A DNA stretch of 64,000 nt from Stichopus chloronotus (GCA_021234535.1 CM037840.1:11758643-11822642); one strand, 5' to 3'; numbered from the stretch's first letter, positions 37,348 to 49,105 are shown. Program-made: numbers and translations. Notes: generated by a model from the letters alone, not told the origin.

Positions 37348-40300
37348 GTACGTGAATTCAGTTACGAAGTTCTATCTGCATTTATCCTTAGCATCACTTT
37401 ACTGATCTTAACAACAACATTAAAAAGAACCCCTTGTCAAATTCTTCTATGACATACTGTTTCTTTTGTGAGATAGCAATTTCTATTTTGTGTTATTTTA
37501 AGTGGTACATTTGACTTATTCCTGTGTGTGCGTTACGTTCACTAAGCCTGTACGTAAGCCTATGTGGTTAACGTCCCAAGTCTGTAGTGTGAGTTAGGCC
37601 TAACTTAGGTTATGAAAAAAACATAAGCATGTTTGGTCTTGATGAACGTTGAGTTGTATTTGTCCCTTAACGGGTTATGTTTTTTTTTGTCTTTTCCATT
37701 CTGCTCGCAGGGTTAGGGGAATGTTCGAGTCTGACATTAGGAGTATCCTTCAACGTTAGTTAGGCCTTCGCTACTATAGCTTAGTGTAACACAACGTCGT
37801 TACAGTATGGTCTTACGTTACATCACATGTCCGTGTTGAACCCTTCACCGTAACGTTCATCATGCAATGCTCGGCTCAAATTTAGAATCAGTGACCACCA
37901 GTCAAGTTTATTGATGATGGATATAATTAGATATTTGATGAGAATAAACTAAGTCGAAGGTGTAAAAAGCTATTTAGGCCTAGCTTTAACGTAAATAACC
38001 ACCAATCAAGGTCAGAATTGAGAGAGTTAATTTTAGGGTGCAATTGAGCAAAAACAAGGATTTTAGGAAGAATACGTCACTTCCGGTCACCAATTCTAAA
38101 TTAGTACCCAATGGACTTTGGACTTCGGACTTCATTTACATGACACACAGACCCCACTCACTAAGCTCACACTTTTCACTCTGTTTCGCACAATGTGCAA
38201 AATTTATTGCCCGCTCAAAAAACTCTTTTAGGCATCTCTTCCCCCCCACCCCCAAATCTTAAATCCTGATGTTGTCACAGGTGGTTTATGTATCAAATAC
38301 TTTGATTAGAGATAGTGCTGAATTGAAATTAGTAAGGAATATGTTGCGAATGATTCAAATTCCCTCAGGTTAACATTTCCTCCCTTCATTACACTGGAAT
38401 TGCTTTAGCTCTTCTGCATAGGTTGAGCTATCAAACTACTGCATGAATGCTGACAGTATATTTGATATCCTCTGGATGAATCATAGATCCGATATGCTCA
38501 TTACCTATTGTATGGTTGTACTAGCTGTGCACCTAGTCAGTGGTTCCATACAGTGAGCTCACTGTTGTAGACTGTTGATACTTCAAAACTTCTAGTGGCT
38601 CATTAGGAGGTTTGAAGTGTCACAGATAGAATTTCTCGCTGCAAATTAGTGCTCCGATTTACATGGCTTCCTACACAATCTATGGTATCCATACACACTC
38701 AGTGGTTCCATATACTTGCTGTTGCACAAGCCATGCACCTTCTCAATGGTACCTTACTGTTGTGCAAGTTCCTGTATGTATGCAGCTTGTTGTACAAGTT
38801 ATGCAACTAAAAAAATTTACAATAATCATTTCATAATGTGATAAGATTTAGCAAGTAGCCTAACCAAGTTGGTAGTTGAGTGTTTCATCGAATGTGAAAG
38901 TAAATAGCCAACTGTTTGTTAGTTACACATAGTTGGTGTTATTTAAAGAAACATTTAAATGATGATTTGTAATTTATCAATTCTAATGGCTTTGAGTATT
39001 TAGATTCAAGGTCTGAATTTGTAGAAAGATGTTTCGTTGAGGGTTGTGATAGCGCTCATGTGTAGGATTACATGCAGGCCACTCTATTGTACGAATCATG
39101 TTTTTGTTGTCCTTCCTTCATGGCTAGTCCCAAATTCAGACTTATTCCTGTTTCGGTTATCCGACGGGGTAATGCGAACAGATATATGGCTCTACATTTT
39201 TGGTTTGCCACTTGACACGGCCCTTCTGACAAGTTTCTCAGTAGATCTGGCATGCTGTAAAGTTTGCTGTGCCTGTAGGAGGTCTTTAACACTTTTTCTT
39301 TGTCATTTACTTACAGCAAAGCAGCCCGCAAGCCTGCTGTCCCGGAAACTGTTTTGAAACGCAGAAAGCAGAGGCATGCAAGCAAAGCCAAGGAACTGAA
39401 AAACAAGATAACAGCAAAGAAGGTTAGCTTATCATTTGGTTCATCTCACTAGTTTGCGCTCTTCATGCTTTGAAAAGTAACTACAGTATACGGTATGTGT
39501 CGTCCAGTGTCAGTAGCTGCACAATCAATTGTTGGAGTTAAGAGGCATCCACTACAGTGTGTGTTCTGCACTCCTCACCTTTTGTGTTGATCTAAAAATA
39601 CTATGTTAGTTTAAAAAAAAAAAGGAAAGAAAAGAAAAGAAGAAAGCAAGTAGAGAAGTCCTCACCAGTAATCTTGATTTTACGGCATTGGAGTCACTAA
39701 TTACTGTAAGCAAATCCTGATTTTATTTTTTGGCTTCAATGAAATCATATCTATGAGGTATGTCCTGTAGGAAGCACTTCCTTCATGCAGTTTTCTAGTT
39801 TCATGACTACATAATATGCCTGGTGTATGTGAATTGCAAATTATCAAGATTTGCTTTTTTTTTTATCGTTAAAATAAATTCCAATTTGGTCGTGTATTTG
39901 CACGCTGAACATGTTTGCTGACAGTGGCTTTACCACAATTTTACCAGTTTGCTTATTCAAGTATCGGACAGTTTGGTGTCATCCTACTGCGAGGGGTAAA
40001 CATTATAAATACATATAAGAAAATATCTTTAATCATTGTTATAACCATTCAGGCTCGTTGATGAACATCAGCAATAGTTTCAGCTCCTAAAACTATTTCT
40101 AGGATGAATTATGGAAGATGCCATCATCTATAAGTTATCCACTGACCTTCTTTCTTTAGAAAAAAAAAAACATGTTCAGTACGCTTTGCACTTGATCATT
40201 ATAACATAGTTTCATCTCCGTTTTACTTAGAACCGCATTAAGAAGAGGCGGGAAATTTTCTACCGTGCTGAGAAGTACGCGCTCACCTACAGGAAGGAAG

Positions 40301-43300
40301 AACAAGATAAAATTCGCCTGGCTCGTGAAGCTCGCAAACATGGCAATTACTACGTGCCAGATGAGCCTAAGCTTGCGTTTGTCATCAGAATCAGAGGGTA
40401 AGTCTTCAGACTACCTGCAAATTTATTGCAATTGGCCACGGTGTCGTCATGTGGTAGTGTTTTTTACGAAAATCCTGCCTCCAGGCTGCCAGTTTTCACC
40501 CAAGGACTCAAAACTCCTCCAACTTTCCGGTTTCCTTCAGTAAATTCTTTTTAACCACAAATTGCTTCATTATTTTCTGTCACCCAAATTTGCTAAAAAA
40601 ATACAGTGTGACAAAGTCAAGGAGCCAAGTTCCTATGTATGTTATGGCCAAACTCTGTAGTCAGGATATTTCCAGAATCAACCTAAACCAATGTATATTA
40701 CAGTTACAATGACAACTCTCAAAAAAAAAAAAAAGACATGCTGAAAGCAGTGGCATAACAAAGAAAACTTTTCTACTATTTTTTCTGAGGAAGCAAAATA
40801 AATTCCAATAGTAATATTATTGGCCGGTGCGTAGTCTGCTGCCAGCTGTTCAGAAACATTTGTATTTTCCTTTCAAGTTCCAAAGCAACGCCAAGTTTTT
40901 AAAATGACATTCCATTGTAGTTTTATACACTGCGCAGGTGCTGGGAGTGCTTGCTTATATAGGCTAGATAGGTTTGGCCATACTGTAACTGCGAGTGCTA
41001 CAGAATTCTCTTGTAAGGACCTTCTGATATAAATTTGAAGTAATATTGTAGACTAGCTTCGGTAAGTCTCTCAACTGTTATTCTATTTTGTAATTATGGT
41101 TGGTCTAACAGCCTTGTTACTCCAGAAGAAATTGTGTATTTTGAGAATTCAAGGTTTTATGGGTTAAGTTTGGCCAAAGACAATTTTTAACAGCCACTAT
41201 TCCTAAAATACATTGCAGCAAAAGGTATGGCAGAAAGACTGAAATAACACCAGCTCCCTTTCAATTCTTCAGACATGCCTGTTGCTGTAGTGTATTTTAA
41301 ACTTTGAATATTGCCAGTGAATCAGTTGCCTCACTCCTTAGTTGACAATTACAAAAATTCTGAGGTATGAAATTCACAATGCCCTCTGAGTCACAAGGCA
41401 AATAAACATGAGTAAATGGCAACATAAAAGAAAGGTTAAGACGCTTTACAAAGGCAACAGTATTCAGAACAACCATTTCAAATGTGCATGAGAAAGGATG
41501 TCAGCATAAAGAATGTTATAGTGACCGCAAAAGTGACGATGTGGCCTAGTGTTTACAAACTTTGTGTACAAACTTGTTGCTGTCTTACTGCACGTACGCA
41601 TTGTTTACACATAAAGCTGTAATGGAATGTCATCTTTGGAAACTTTGTGTTGTTTCGGTACAGCATTCATAGATGAAAAGAGACAAATTTTTCAGACATC
41701 TGAAAAATAGCCAGTGAGATCATTGGAATTCATTTTGACCTTGTTAGAAAAAGAAAAGCAATGTAGTGAGACTTTCTTCTACCACTGCTTTGAGCGTGTG
41801 TGGTTAGATTTTTCTCTGTAACTGTAGTATATTGGTTTAAGATTGGGGAAGTTCTGTAAGTGATCTGTACTATGGAGTTGAAAGAACTGAGCTTGTTGAC
41901 TTTATCTCTTTTTTATTTGGTTGGTAACTTTCAAGGCAATTTCGGGGCAAAAGGGGGAAAAAAAATACTGGAAATTGAAGTTTTAAGCAAGTTTTGATTG
42001 GTAACCTGTAAAGTAAGTTGTGTCCCTCCGGCCAAGCATTGAAGTTTGAGTTCCTTGGTCAAAATACAGTGCGTCCTGGAAGGCTGCAGTCATAAAAAGT
42101 TCAAAGTGATGGTGCAGCTTGTACAGGACCTACAGTGATAACAATATTTTGAATTTCCTGCTATGGTCACAGGTTACTGTACTTTACTCATTTTTGGCTA
42201 TGAGACTATTGTACTGACGGTAATCTCATATCAAATGACCACTTTTGGACAAAGTTAGGAGATTGTGGTTCTTGGAAGGAAAGCCTTGGACTTTGCTGTA
42301 AAGGCCAATGTGATGATAGAAGTGTGTCACAGAAAAGTCAGGAATATCTATCTGAAAATCACTGCATTTTTAAAAAGAAGTTCCAAGTTCACCGTTAAAA
42401 TGGGGGACTCTGAAAATCGGCAAAAAAAAAAAAAACTCGCTGTGACACCATCCTTCCTTTGACAGTGTTTTCTGCTGCTTTAGATTTTCTGTTTAAGTTG
42501 ACATTACCCTTCTTGTGTTGCATTTGGAAGGATAGCAGTGTGTGCTTTTTGTCTCTTAACTCAGGTGAAAGAACGAAAAGTCATTGCAGGATGGTGAAAT
42601 GCATGGTGCATTTAGCTAGTACTTATGTCAGACAGAGGGCAGTATTTGCCCGTCCTCCTTGTCAAAAGTGTTAAACAGTTGTTAAACGTTCAAAATTGAG
42701 AAAGTGTATCTTTGCAAATTTTTTGTACCAACGATCCTCATTTTCACTGACAGTATCAACGGAGTGAGCCCAAAGGTTCGCAAAATCCTTCAACTGTTTC
42801 GTCTGAGGCAGATCCAGAATGGTGTCTTCATTCGTCTGAACAAGGCAACATCCAACATGCTGCGACTGGTGGAGCCGTACGTCGCCTGGGGGTGAGACTT
42901 ACAATTTCTGAAGTTCAATGCCAGTGTCACAGCATGTTGTTATGACCCAAAATGCCATCATGGTGTCCAGTCTGTTATTTTCAAATTATCACAAACATGA
43001 ATAAACTATAAAGATGTGTGTATGTTTTAGTTGTACAAGGGATAGGAGAGTTAGTCAAAAAGGCAGTTTCATTTGTAAATTCTGAATACCCTATGGCACA
43101 AGTTTCAGCTCATTCCATTCAACTTTGAAGGAGATCACTTTAAACATTCCACAGAGGGTGCAGAAGATAAGATAAACTATGTGAGAGGTATCACAATTGA
43201 AAACGCCGGGCCTGAGTACAATGCCAGAGGGTTTAAGAAGAATGGTGGGGTCAGTGATCATGTGATCGCAGACTCTGGGACAGAGGGTGCAGACGATAAG

Positions 43301-46300
43301 ATAAACTACTGTACATGAGAGGTATAGCAATTGAAAAAGCCGGGCCTGAGTACCATGCCAGAGGGGCTAAGGAGAACGGTGGACCATGTGATCGCAGACT
43401 CTGCATCGTGTTTTGCCACATTTAAAGTTACCCTGAGACTGGGGGTGGGTGGTTTTATATTTGCTTTTAACCAGAAGTTGGTGGAGATTAGGGGGTTGTC
43501 TTCTTGCTATAACAGGGGGGTTGGCAAAAATTTCTTGGATTTCTTTGTCAGTTGACAAAATTGGCCATTCTTTCTGATGAGTTTGGGTGAGCACAAGGGA
43601 ATACGTTTTGGAGTTTGGGTATTATTGTATTGGAGAAGACAGTCTCTGGGAATAGATAAAACTTTTTCGAAAATGTCCTTGATGAATTTGAAAGGGTAAT
43701 TACAGTTCCAAAAATGGTTAAGCAAAGAAATGGCTTGATCGTGAAAGGAATTTGGTTCCGTACATATGCGTTTGTAGCATAAGAATTGACTGAATACAAT
43801 CGATTTTTTGACATGAAGGGGGTGGTAGCTGTTGAAATCCAGGTAAGTGTGACGGTCTGCTTGTTTGGAATACACTGACGCTTGTATTTTGCCGTCAACT
43901 AACTTAACAGAAGTGTCAAGAAATGCTATCTGAGAGGTAGATCTTTCAACCGTGAATTTGATAGATGAGTGAAATTCATTTAGGTAGTTAACAAAAATAT
44001 TTAAATTATGTGAGCCATGATTCCAAATCAAAAATATATCATCAATAAAACGTAAATACCAAGTGGGTTTGAAGCTTGTGCCCCCAAGGATACGTTCTTA
44101 AGCTTCCAGGTCAGCCATGAAAAGATTGGTGTAAGAGGGGGCCATTGTGGTTCCCATGGCGATACCTTTGTTTTGAGTAGTTTATTGTTAAACTCAAAAA
44201 CATTGTCTCAAAACAAAATCAATAAAAGATGAAGCAGAATCGACAACGCTTTCATTGTGGTTCCTTGAAAGGAAATTTTTGACTTGCTCGGATGCCCTCT
44301 TCATGGGAAATATTAGTGTAAAGTGCTGTGATGGCCAGGGTGAGAAGTAAGGTCTAAGGAGTAAAAGAGGTAGATAGAGCAGCCAGTTTATTAATGAAGT
44401 CTGTGGTGTCATGTACGAAGCTGGCAGTTTGCTTGACAAGAGGTTTGAGATGGTCGTCGATCCAGGCAGAGATATTCTCCGTAAGGGTTCCGTTGCCGGA
44501 GATGATCGGGCGTCCTGGGGGTATCTCTCTTTCAGCAGAACTGTCACGGGGAGAAAGATGGGCAATTTCAGCTTATGTATTTTTGGCAGTGTGTAAAAAC
44601 GTCCAGGTTTTGGATTAATAGGCATTGAGGTGTCGACTTCCTGTCATAGCTTTGCTGGGAAAGATGATAGTAGGCCCCGAAGTTCCTTAATGTGCTTGAA
44701 TGTGGGATCTACATCGAGGGGTTTGTAATAGAAGGTGTGTTGTAGTTGATGGTTTGCTTCACGTATGTAATCTGCACGATCTTGAATCACTGTGGCGCCT
44801 CCTTTGTCTGCTGGTTTGATGATTAAATTGACGTTTCTCTGTAGGTCCCTGAGGGTTGAGCGTTGAGACTGGTTGAGATTATCATGAAGTTAACGATTCT
44901 TAGGTCTACTCACAAATGGAACGTAGAAAATTTTCTCAATGTGTTTGGCCCGACCTCACATTTGTGTCTGTATACTTGTTGCGGCCTCCTGGAGGGGTAC
45001 GGCCTCCTGGAGGGGTACGGCCTCCCGGAGGGGTACATAGAGAGTGCCGTTTGATGGCAGGATCACATTCAATCGTGATCATCCGGTTGGATATCTTTGG
45101 ACCGTTCCGCAAGCTGTGTCCGTCGGCAATGTAAGGAGGTGTCCTGACATAATTCTATGTCCCTCAACTTGAAAGGTGGGCCAAATGAAAGACCTTATTG
45201 AGAACACTTTGTTCTGTATCGTAAGAATGTGACGACGAGCTAATTACGTTTGAGGGTGACGTAGTTGGCGCAGGTCCTAGTTTATGAGGTACCCGTTCTG
45301 CGAAATTCTTCAAAATCAGGTCTAACTTTGCCAGTGATTTGAGTTCTCTCTCCTTTAGAGCAAAGCATTGGTGACAGTGTCTGTTGGATGAGTGGGTTAA
45401 AAATGTTGACACCTGAGATCTCTTTTCTTCATCTGGAATCAAAATATCGAGATTGCTTTGTTCGAGTTTTTGTCGTAAGGACGCCCGTCTCGAATATGCT
45501 GATTTCAAGGCGAAATTGTGTATCTTCTGGAGACGTTCTGACAAGTCACATCCGCTTTTAGTCCAAAAAATGCTGAAAGCGTGTTTTTAAGACGTAGTCC
45601 TTTCCGGATGAGATCCAGTTTCTTACATTTTGACAAAATATCAGACCGTGTTTGGGCAAGTTTGTGTAACAGCCCTTCTTTTGCTCTTCTGGCGTGGAGC
45701 GGTTCGGCATTAAGTATTGGGTAGATATGCATAATTGAAAATTCCACTTGTTGGAAACATACAAATAAAGATAGAACAAATAGAGGTAATGCCTTTGGTT
45801 CCAACATAGTGTATTATATACAACAAATTACACAAATTTCCGGTCCCCTGGTTCTTCCTCAGGTGCTAGAATAGAAATGCAACAATGTATAGAAGTTTGT
45901 AGTCATGTTATGCTGAGCATAACTATCCTCATGGAAACTGGTGCATCGTGAGAAGTTCTCGACACCTCAATTTCTGCCCCCTCTTTTGTTGTGTAATCTT
46001 TCATGTTTAGCTGTTTCAACGAGTTGTGAAACAAAGCAAGAGAAATAATTTTAATATGTTCAACAATTGACTATTCATTTTGTATCTCTTCACAGCTATC
46101 CCAACCTGAAGTCTGTCCGTGAGTTGATCTACAAGAGAGGTTATGGAAAGATCAGGGGCTCCAGAATCCCTCTAACAGACAACGGTCTTATCGAGAAGGA
46201 ACTTGGTGAGCTTCCCCAGCACAAATATGATTTATTTTTTTAAATTAGCTTATGGGTTCAACTCCTCTAGCTATAACGTTCAAAATTAAAGTTTTCCCTT

Positions 46301-48980
46301 TTCAGTGAGCCGCTTTAAAGGGGCTCGTTGAATTGTGTCCTGAAATTCACTGTTTTTCCAAACCTGTCAAGTTCCATTCGTATACTAATGACAATGGTAC
46401 TAGACTTTCATTCTGGCTTATTCTAGCCGTGTGCATACGACTAAAAAAGTCTCCATGATCACACCACAAGGGACATTAGTGAATGAGTGGTTAATGATTC
46501 AATTTGGTTTTTGAAAATTTGTGACCAGACTCTTTCACATTCTTGCTAAGTCGTATGCACACTGCCAGAATAGGCCAAAATTCAAATATGTTGACAGTCA
46601 CAAGTACTGGATAGCAGAACTTGACTAACTATGTGCTTATTATGAGCAATTGCATTGTGGTTGTATCCTTCAAACTCCTCAAAATCAACTCAATGTACCA
46701 CTTCAACGGAGCTGAAAGTCTAGTAACCCGATTTTGTCCAACATTGCATTTCTTTCCCAAAATTGTGCAAGGTATGAGCAACCCTTTGAAAAGTCATCAG
46801 AAGCATGAAAGTTAGTTGCCTCTGTTCACACAAAGATTGCAACTATGGTTACATGTCCAAAATAGAGGTACTTTCTCAGATGTGTCAATTGGAACTGTAT
46901 TAGGACAGATAGACTAGTGATTTCTGATTTCGATAAAGTTGCAACCTTTGTTATCACGTGGCGGTGTGTGTTAGTGATGCCTACCTTGTAAATGTGATAT
47001 CTCAAGGAGTGAGGCTTGGACAGATCTCATATTTAGTACATAAGTGTACCACATTGAGTACAAGAATCATATTGCTCTTTTGGTGGGGTCGAAAGTCATT
47101 TGTTGTCAACAGGGGTCAAATTCTGAAAACTTTGTAAGCACCATATCTCAAGGTGGGAAGTTTGGATGAATCTCATATTTGGTATGTAGGTGTACTGTGT
47201 TTAGTAGAAGATCTCTATTGATTTGGTGGGATTCAAAGGTCATTTGAGGCCCACAGGGGTCAAATTGTGAGAACCTTGTAAAAACAATATCTCAAGAAGG
47301 GGAGCTTGGACAAATCTCAGATGTCGAACGTAGTTGTACCACATTGAGTACAAGGTCCCTTTTGATTTTGGTAGAGGTTAAAGGTCATTTGAGGTCTACA
47401 AGGGTCAAATTGTGAAAACCTTGTAAACACGATCTCAAGATGGGAAGTTTAGGCAAATCTCATATTTGGTATGTAGGTGTATTATGTTGTGTAGAAGATC
47501 CCTTTTGATTTTGGTGGGGGCCAAAGATAATATTTGATGTAAAGCAGAGGTAGCCTTTGACACATACTATGCTATACTGTCAGATTCAGAAAAAAATGCT
47601 CATAATTAGATCATGGAAACCACAATGCATTTTTGCATTCTGGTTGATTCCTTGCCAAAGGTGTCTGTGTTTGTGTGTGCATGTGTGACGCCTTGGATTG
47701 TAAACACCATAAATGAATATCCGTTAGTGTGGTTGGTTTGACATCACAGATTCCCCATAGGACAATACTACTGCTGATACTGACGAAACGACTCGATGTG
47801 GTATGTGTGTGCTGATAACAACATTCTCTACAAAAAAAAAGTTGATCCTTCATATGCAGCACCGTCACTCGGCAAGAAAAATCTCCTAAAATACTATTTT
47901 ACAATTTTTTGGTTTGTGAGGTTTGGATCACATCTTACAAGACAAACAAAAATGGCAGGAAGTAAAATTCATGGGGGAAGATTAATTCAGAGTTCTCAAA
48001 CTATAATTACAGGGCCTCCTCAAATTACCCAAATCCAGAGAAAGAATCTCACAGTTTGGCCATTTTTTTTTTACAATGAACTTCAAAATTTAATTTCTTT
48101 AAAATATCAAAAGTGAATGACTGACTTTCAGTGCAATTTTGAAAACATTTAGAGTGCATTTTGTTCATACAGAGAATAAGATATAAGTATGATGTATGAA
48201 TTTTTATTAAGTTCTTTTAATGATGCCATAGGAATTTTTATCGATGGTTGAATAGTTATGACATGTAGGAATTTGTATTGATTTCCATCAATCACTTAAG
48301 CATAAAAGAAAGGAAGAAGATGAATACATAAAAATAGAGCAAAGAGCAATAAATATATACAACAAGAAGATAAAGCAAACTACTCATAAAACAAATATAT
48401 AAATTAAGTGATAAAAACTACACAGTTATAAACATTATGCAAAGATTGCACGGGCTACTGTATTCCCTAAAATTTTTATATTGCACAGTGTAGCTGCTGT
48501 GCACAATCCACAGCACTCACTACACACATTTTCCAGTTGCAGTTTGGTTCACACTTACTGCTATCATAATATCATTTGGCAGATGAAGGATATGTGTTCT
48601 CCATATTGATTTTACAAAAGTTTCATGTATTGCAACAACACTAATAATACCCCAACTAGGGACTTGTTACCTTCAACAGAATCACACAGGATTTCATCCC
48701 CTTTGAAAATATTCAGTTCGTCATGTGGCTTAAAAACTAATCATGTTTCTTTCATTTGGTTTCAATCACAGGCAAGAAAAACGTAGTCTGCATCGAGGAC
48801 ATCATCCACGAGATCTACACAGTCGGTCCCAACTTCAAGAGGGTCAGCAACTTCCTCTGGCCATTCAAGCTGAACCCACCGAGAGGCGGGTACAGGAAGA
48901 AGGGAAACCACTGGGTAGAGGGCGGTGACTACGGTAACAGAGAGGATTACATCAACCAGCTCATCAGGAAGATGAACTAG
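37337..48980 (+). CDS. RPL7: 60S ribosomal protein L7 (uL30), six exons
   Basis: Exons 37337-37347, 39317-39422, 40231-40397, 42754-42891, 46096-46205 and 48772-48980 join without a break into 246 residues, close to the ~248 of vertebrate RPL7. All introns are GT-AG. The N-terminal ~75 residues are the Lys/Arg-rich eukaryotic extension ([19 protein letters not shown]). The uL30 fold then begins around [20 protein letters not shown], with [32 protein letters not shown] and IYKRGYGKI, and the C terminus holds the conserved [20 protein letters not shown]. The protein binds 28S rRNA in the large ribosomal subunit in the cytoplasm. All landmark motifs are intact, so the gene is likely functional. 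Its introns have accumulated a retroelement (intron 4) and a satellite array (intron 5). Confidence 0.97.
37348..39316 (+). other. RPL7 intron 1
   Basis: A 1,969-base phase 2 intron from GTACGT to TTACTTACAG. It contains TAGGCCTA octamers at 37595 and 37975. A possible box C (ATGATGA near 38958) with a CTGA near 39013 was examined, but it lacks a terminal stem. Confidence 0.85.
39317..39422 (+). CDS. RPL7: RPL7 exon 2
   Basis: 106 bases between ATTTACTTACAG and GTTAGC. With exon 1 they complete exactly 39 codons, so intron 2 is phase 0. The exon encodes the start of the basic N-terminal extension ([20 protein letters not shown], then [11 protein letters not shown]). The conserved element is PAVPET, followed by the Lys/Arg cluster seen in all animal RPL7 proteins. 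Confidence 0.95.
39423..40230 (+). other. RPL7 intron 2
   Basis: An 808-base phase 0 intron, GTTAGC to TTTTACTTAG. It holds an A/G-rich tract at 39614-39650 and nothing else recognised. Confidence 0.9.
40231..40397 (+). CDS. RPL7: RPL7 exon 3
   Basis: 167 bases encoding 55 residues plus two bases of a Gly codon, then the perfect donor GTAAGT. It covers the rest of the N-terminal extension ([20 protein letters not shown]) and the start of the uL30 core ([18 protein letters not shown]). The segment [16 protein letters not shown] is almost invariant in animal RPL7. Confidence 0.97.
40398..42753 (+). other. RPL7 intron 3
   Basis: A 2,356-base phase 2 intron from GTAAGT to TTTCACTGACAG. It includes a weak box C/D snoRNA candidate at about 42304-42420 (see findings) and otherwise AT-rich sequence with A-runs. 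Confidence 0.9.
42304..42420 (+). ncRNA. Weak candidate box C/D snoRNA in RPL7 intron 3
   Basis: GTGATGA (42310-42316) matches box C (RUGAUGA), CTGA (42410-42413) matches box D, and an internal CTGA (42352-42355) could be D'. The flanks GCCAAT and ATCGGC can pair with one mismatch but leave two unpaired A beside box D. Ribosomal protein introns are the usual snoRNA hosts in animals, which is why I list it. Short motifs like these occur often by chance, and no rRNA guide match was tested. Confidence 0.15.
42754..42891 (+). CDS. RPL7: RPL7 exon 4
   Basis: 138 bases between TTCACTGACAG and GTGAGA, phase 2 at both ends. They encode [20 protein letters not shown] and then the segment ending [18 protein letters not shown]. 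This is the central RNA-binding part of the uL30 fold; [10 protein letters not shown] and RLRQI are family hallmarks. Confidence 0.97.
43151..43402 (-). repeat. Tandem duplication of the PLE linker (~129 bp)
   Basis: The segment starting ACAGAGGGTGCAGAAGATAA at 43151 recurs at 43280 with small differences. Both copies end near ATGTGATCGCAGACTCTG (to 43279 and about 43402). It corresponds to the Cys-rich linker and first GIY-YIG strand of the element, which is therefore present twice: VYLIVCTLC then VYLIFCTLC. Confidence 0.9.
44982..45035. repeat. 18 bp x 3 minisatellite inside the PLE
   Basis: CGGCCTCCTGGAGGGGTA occurs at 44982, 45000 and 45018; the last copy has one change. The period is a multiple of three, so on the minus strand it reads as an in-frame Thr-Pro-Pro-Gly-Gly-Arg repeat. 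Each unit contains the inverted repeat CCTC-CTGGAGG, which may have promoted slippage. Confidence 0.95.
46096..46205 (+). CDS. RPL7: RPL7 exon 5
   Basis: 110 bases between CTCTTCACAG and GTGAGC. They finish a Gly codon, then encode [20 protein letters not shown] and, after it, [13 protein letters not shown], leaving one base of the next Gly codon (phase 1). The motif [14 protein letters not shown] is strongly conserved in uL30 of eukaryotes. Confidence 0.97.
46206..48771 (+). other. RPL7 intron 5
   Basis: A 2,566-base phase 1 intron, GTGAGC to TTTCAATCACAG. It contains the second ~143 bp satellite array (46940-47530). The remaining sequence is very AT-rich without a recognisable element. Confidence 0.9.
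46940..47530 (-). repeat. ~143 bp satellite array with DR1-like core (array 2)
   Basis: About four units. The landmark TCTCAAG(G/A)..GGGAAGTTTGG recurs at about 47012, 47148, 47290 and 47433, and the AAAGGTCATT core at about 47091, 47234, 47380 and 47520, a spacing of 140-146. AGGTTAAAGGTCA at 47375-47387 is a good DR1/HNF4-type site. The reverse complement of a unit aligns with the 14.3-15.2 kb array: AAGGTTTTCACAATTTGACC, CTCAAATGACCTTT and TTGAGATATTGT have counterparts there. Confidence 0.85.
48772..48980 (+). CDS. RPL7: RPL7 exon 6 (stop codon)
   Basis: 209 bases after TTTCAATCACAG, completing Gly and encoding 68 further residues to the TAG at 48978-48980. They include [33 protein letters not shown] and the C-terminal [19 protein letters not shown]. 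These match the invariant RPL7 C terminus ([36 protein letters not shown]). Codon use is GC-richer than the surroundings, as expected for a highly expressed gene. Confidence 0.98.
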
Positions 48981-49105
48981 GAGTGATGTAGATTGGGTGT
49001 GAGAGGGGGCGGTATTGAGATTGGCTTAGGTGTCGCTGTTATATTAATCAAGGGTCGTCCTTGATCATGACCTCCTTGGAAATTTATCTGTTGTGCAAGA
49101 AGTAC

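Larger units (their letters stand above)
43090..45810 (-). mobile_element. Degenerate Penelope-like retroelement in RPL7 intron 4
   Basis: Reading from 45810 leftward, an N-terminal helical region ([20 protein letters not shown], then [20 protein letters not shown]) is followed by [20 protein letters not shown] (around 44780-44830) and [13 protein letters not shown]. After these come [13 protein letters not shown] (44158-44120) and the RT catalytic motif FIDD in [20 protein letters not shown] (FIDD at 44049-44038). Then [34 protein letters not shown], a Cys-rich linker ([12 protein letters not shown]) and the first strand of a GIY-YIG nuclease ([12 protein letters not shown]) follow. This order is that of endonuclease-containing Penelope-like elements. 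Several frameshifts and stops separate the blocks, and the GIY-YIG catalytic part is missing after CTLCG, so the copy is dead. It is antisense to RPL7. Confidence 0.88.

Noticed and set aside
38957..39017. Box C/D snoRNA in RPL7 intron 1 (ATGATGA to CTGA)
   Set aside because: The sequences flanking the two boxes cannot form a terminal stem, and there is no D' box.
40056..40142. Box C/D snoRNA in RPL7 intron 2 (TTGATGA to CTGA)
   Set aside because: Box C begins with a pyrimidine and the flanks do not pair.
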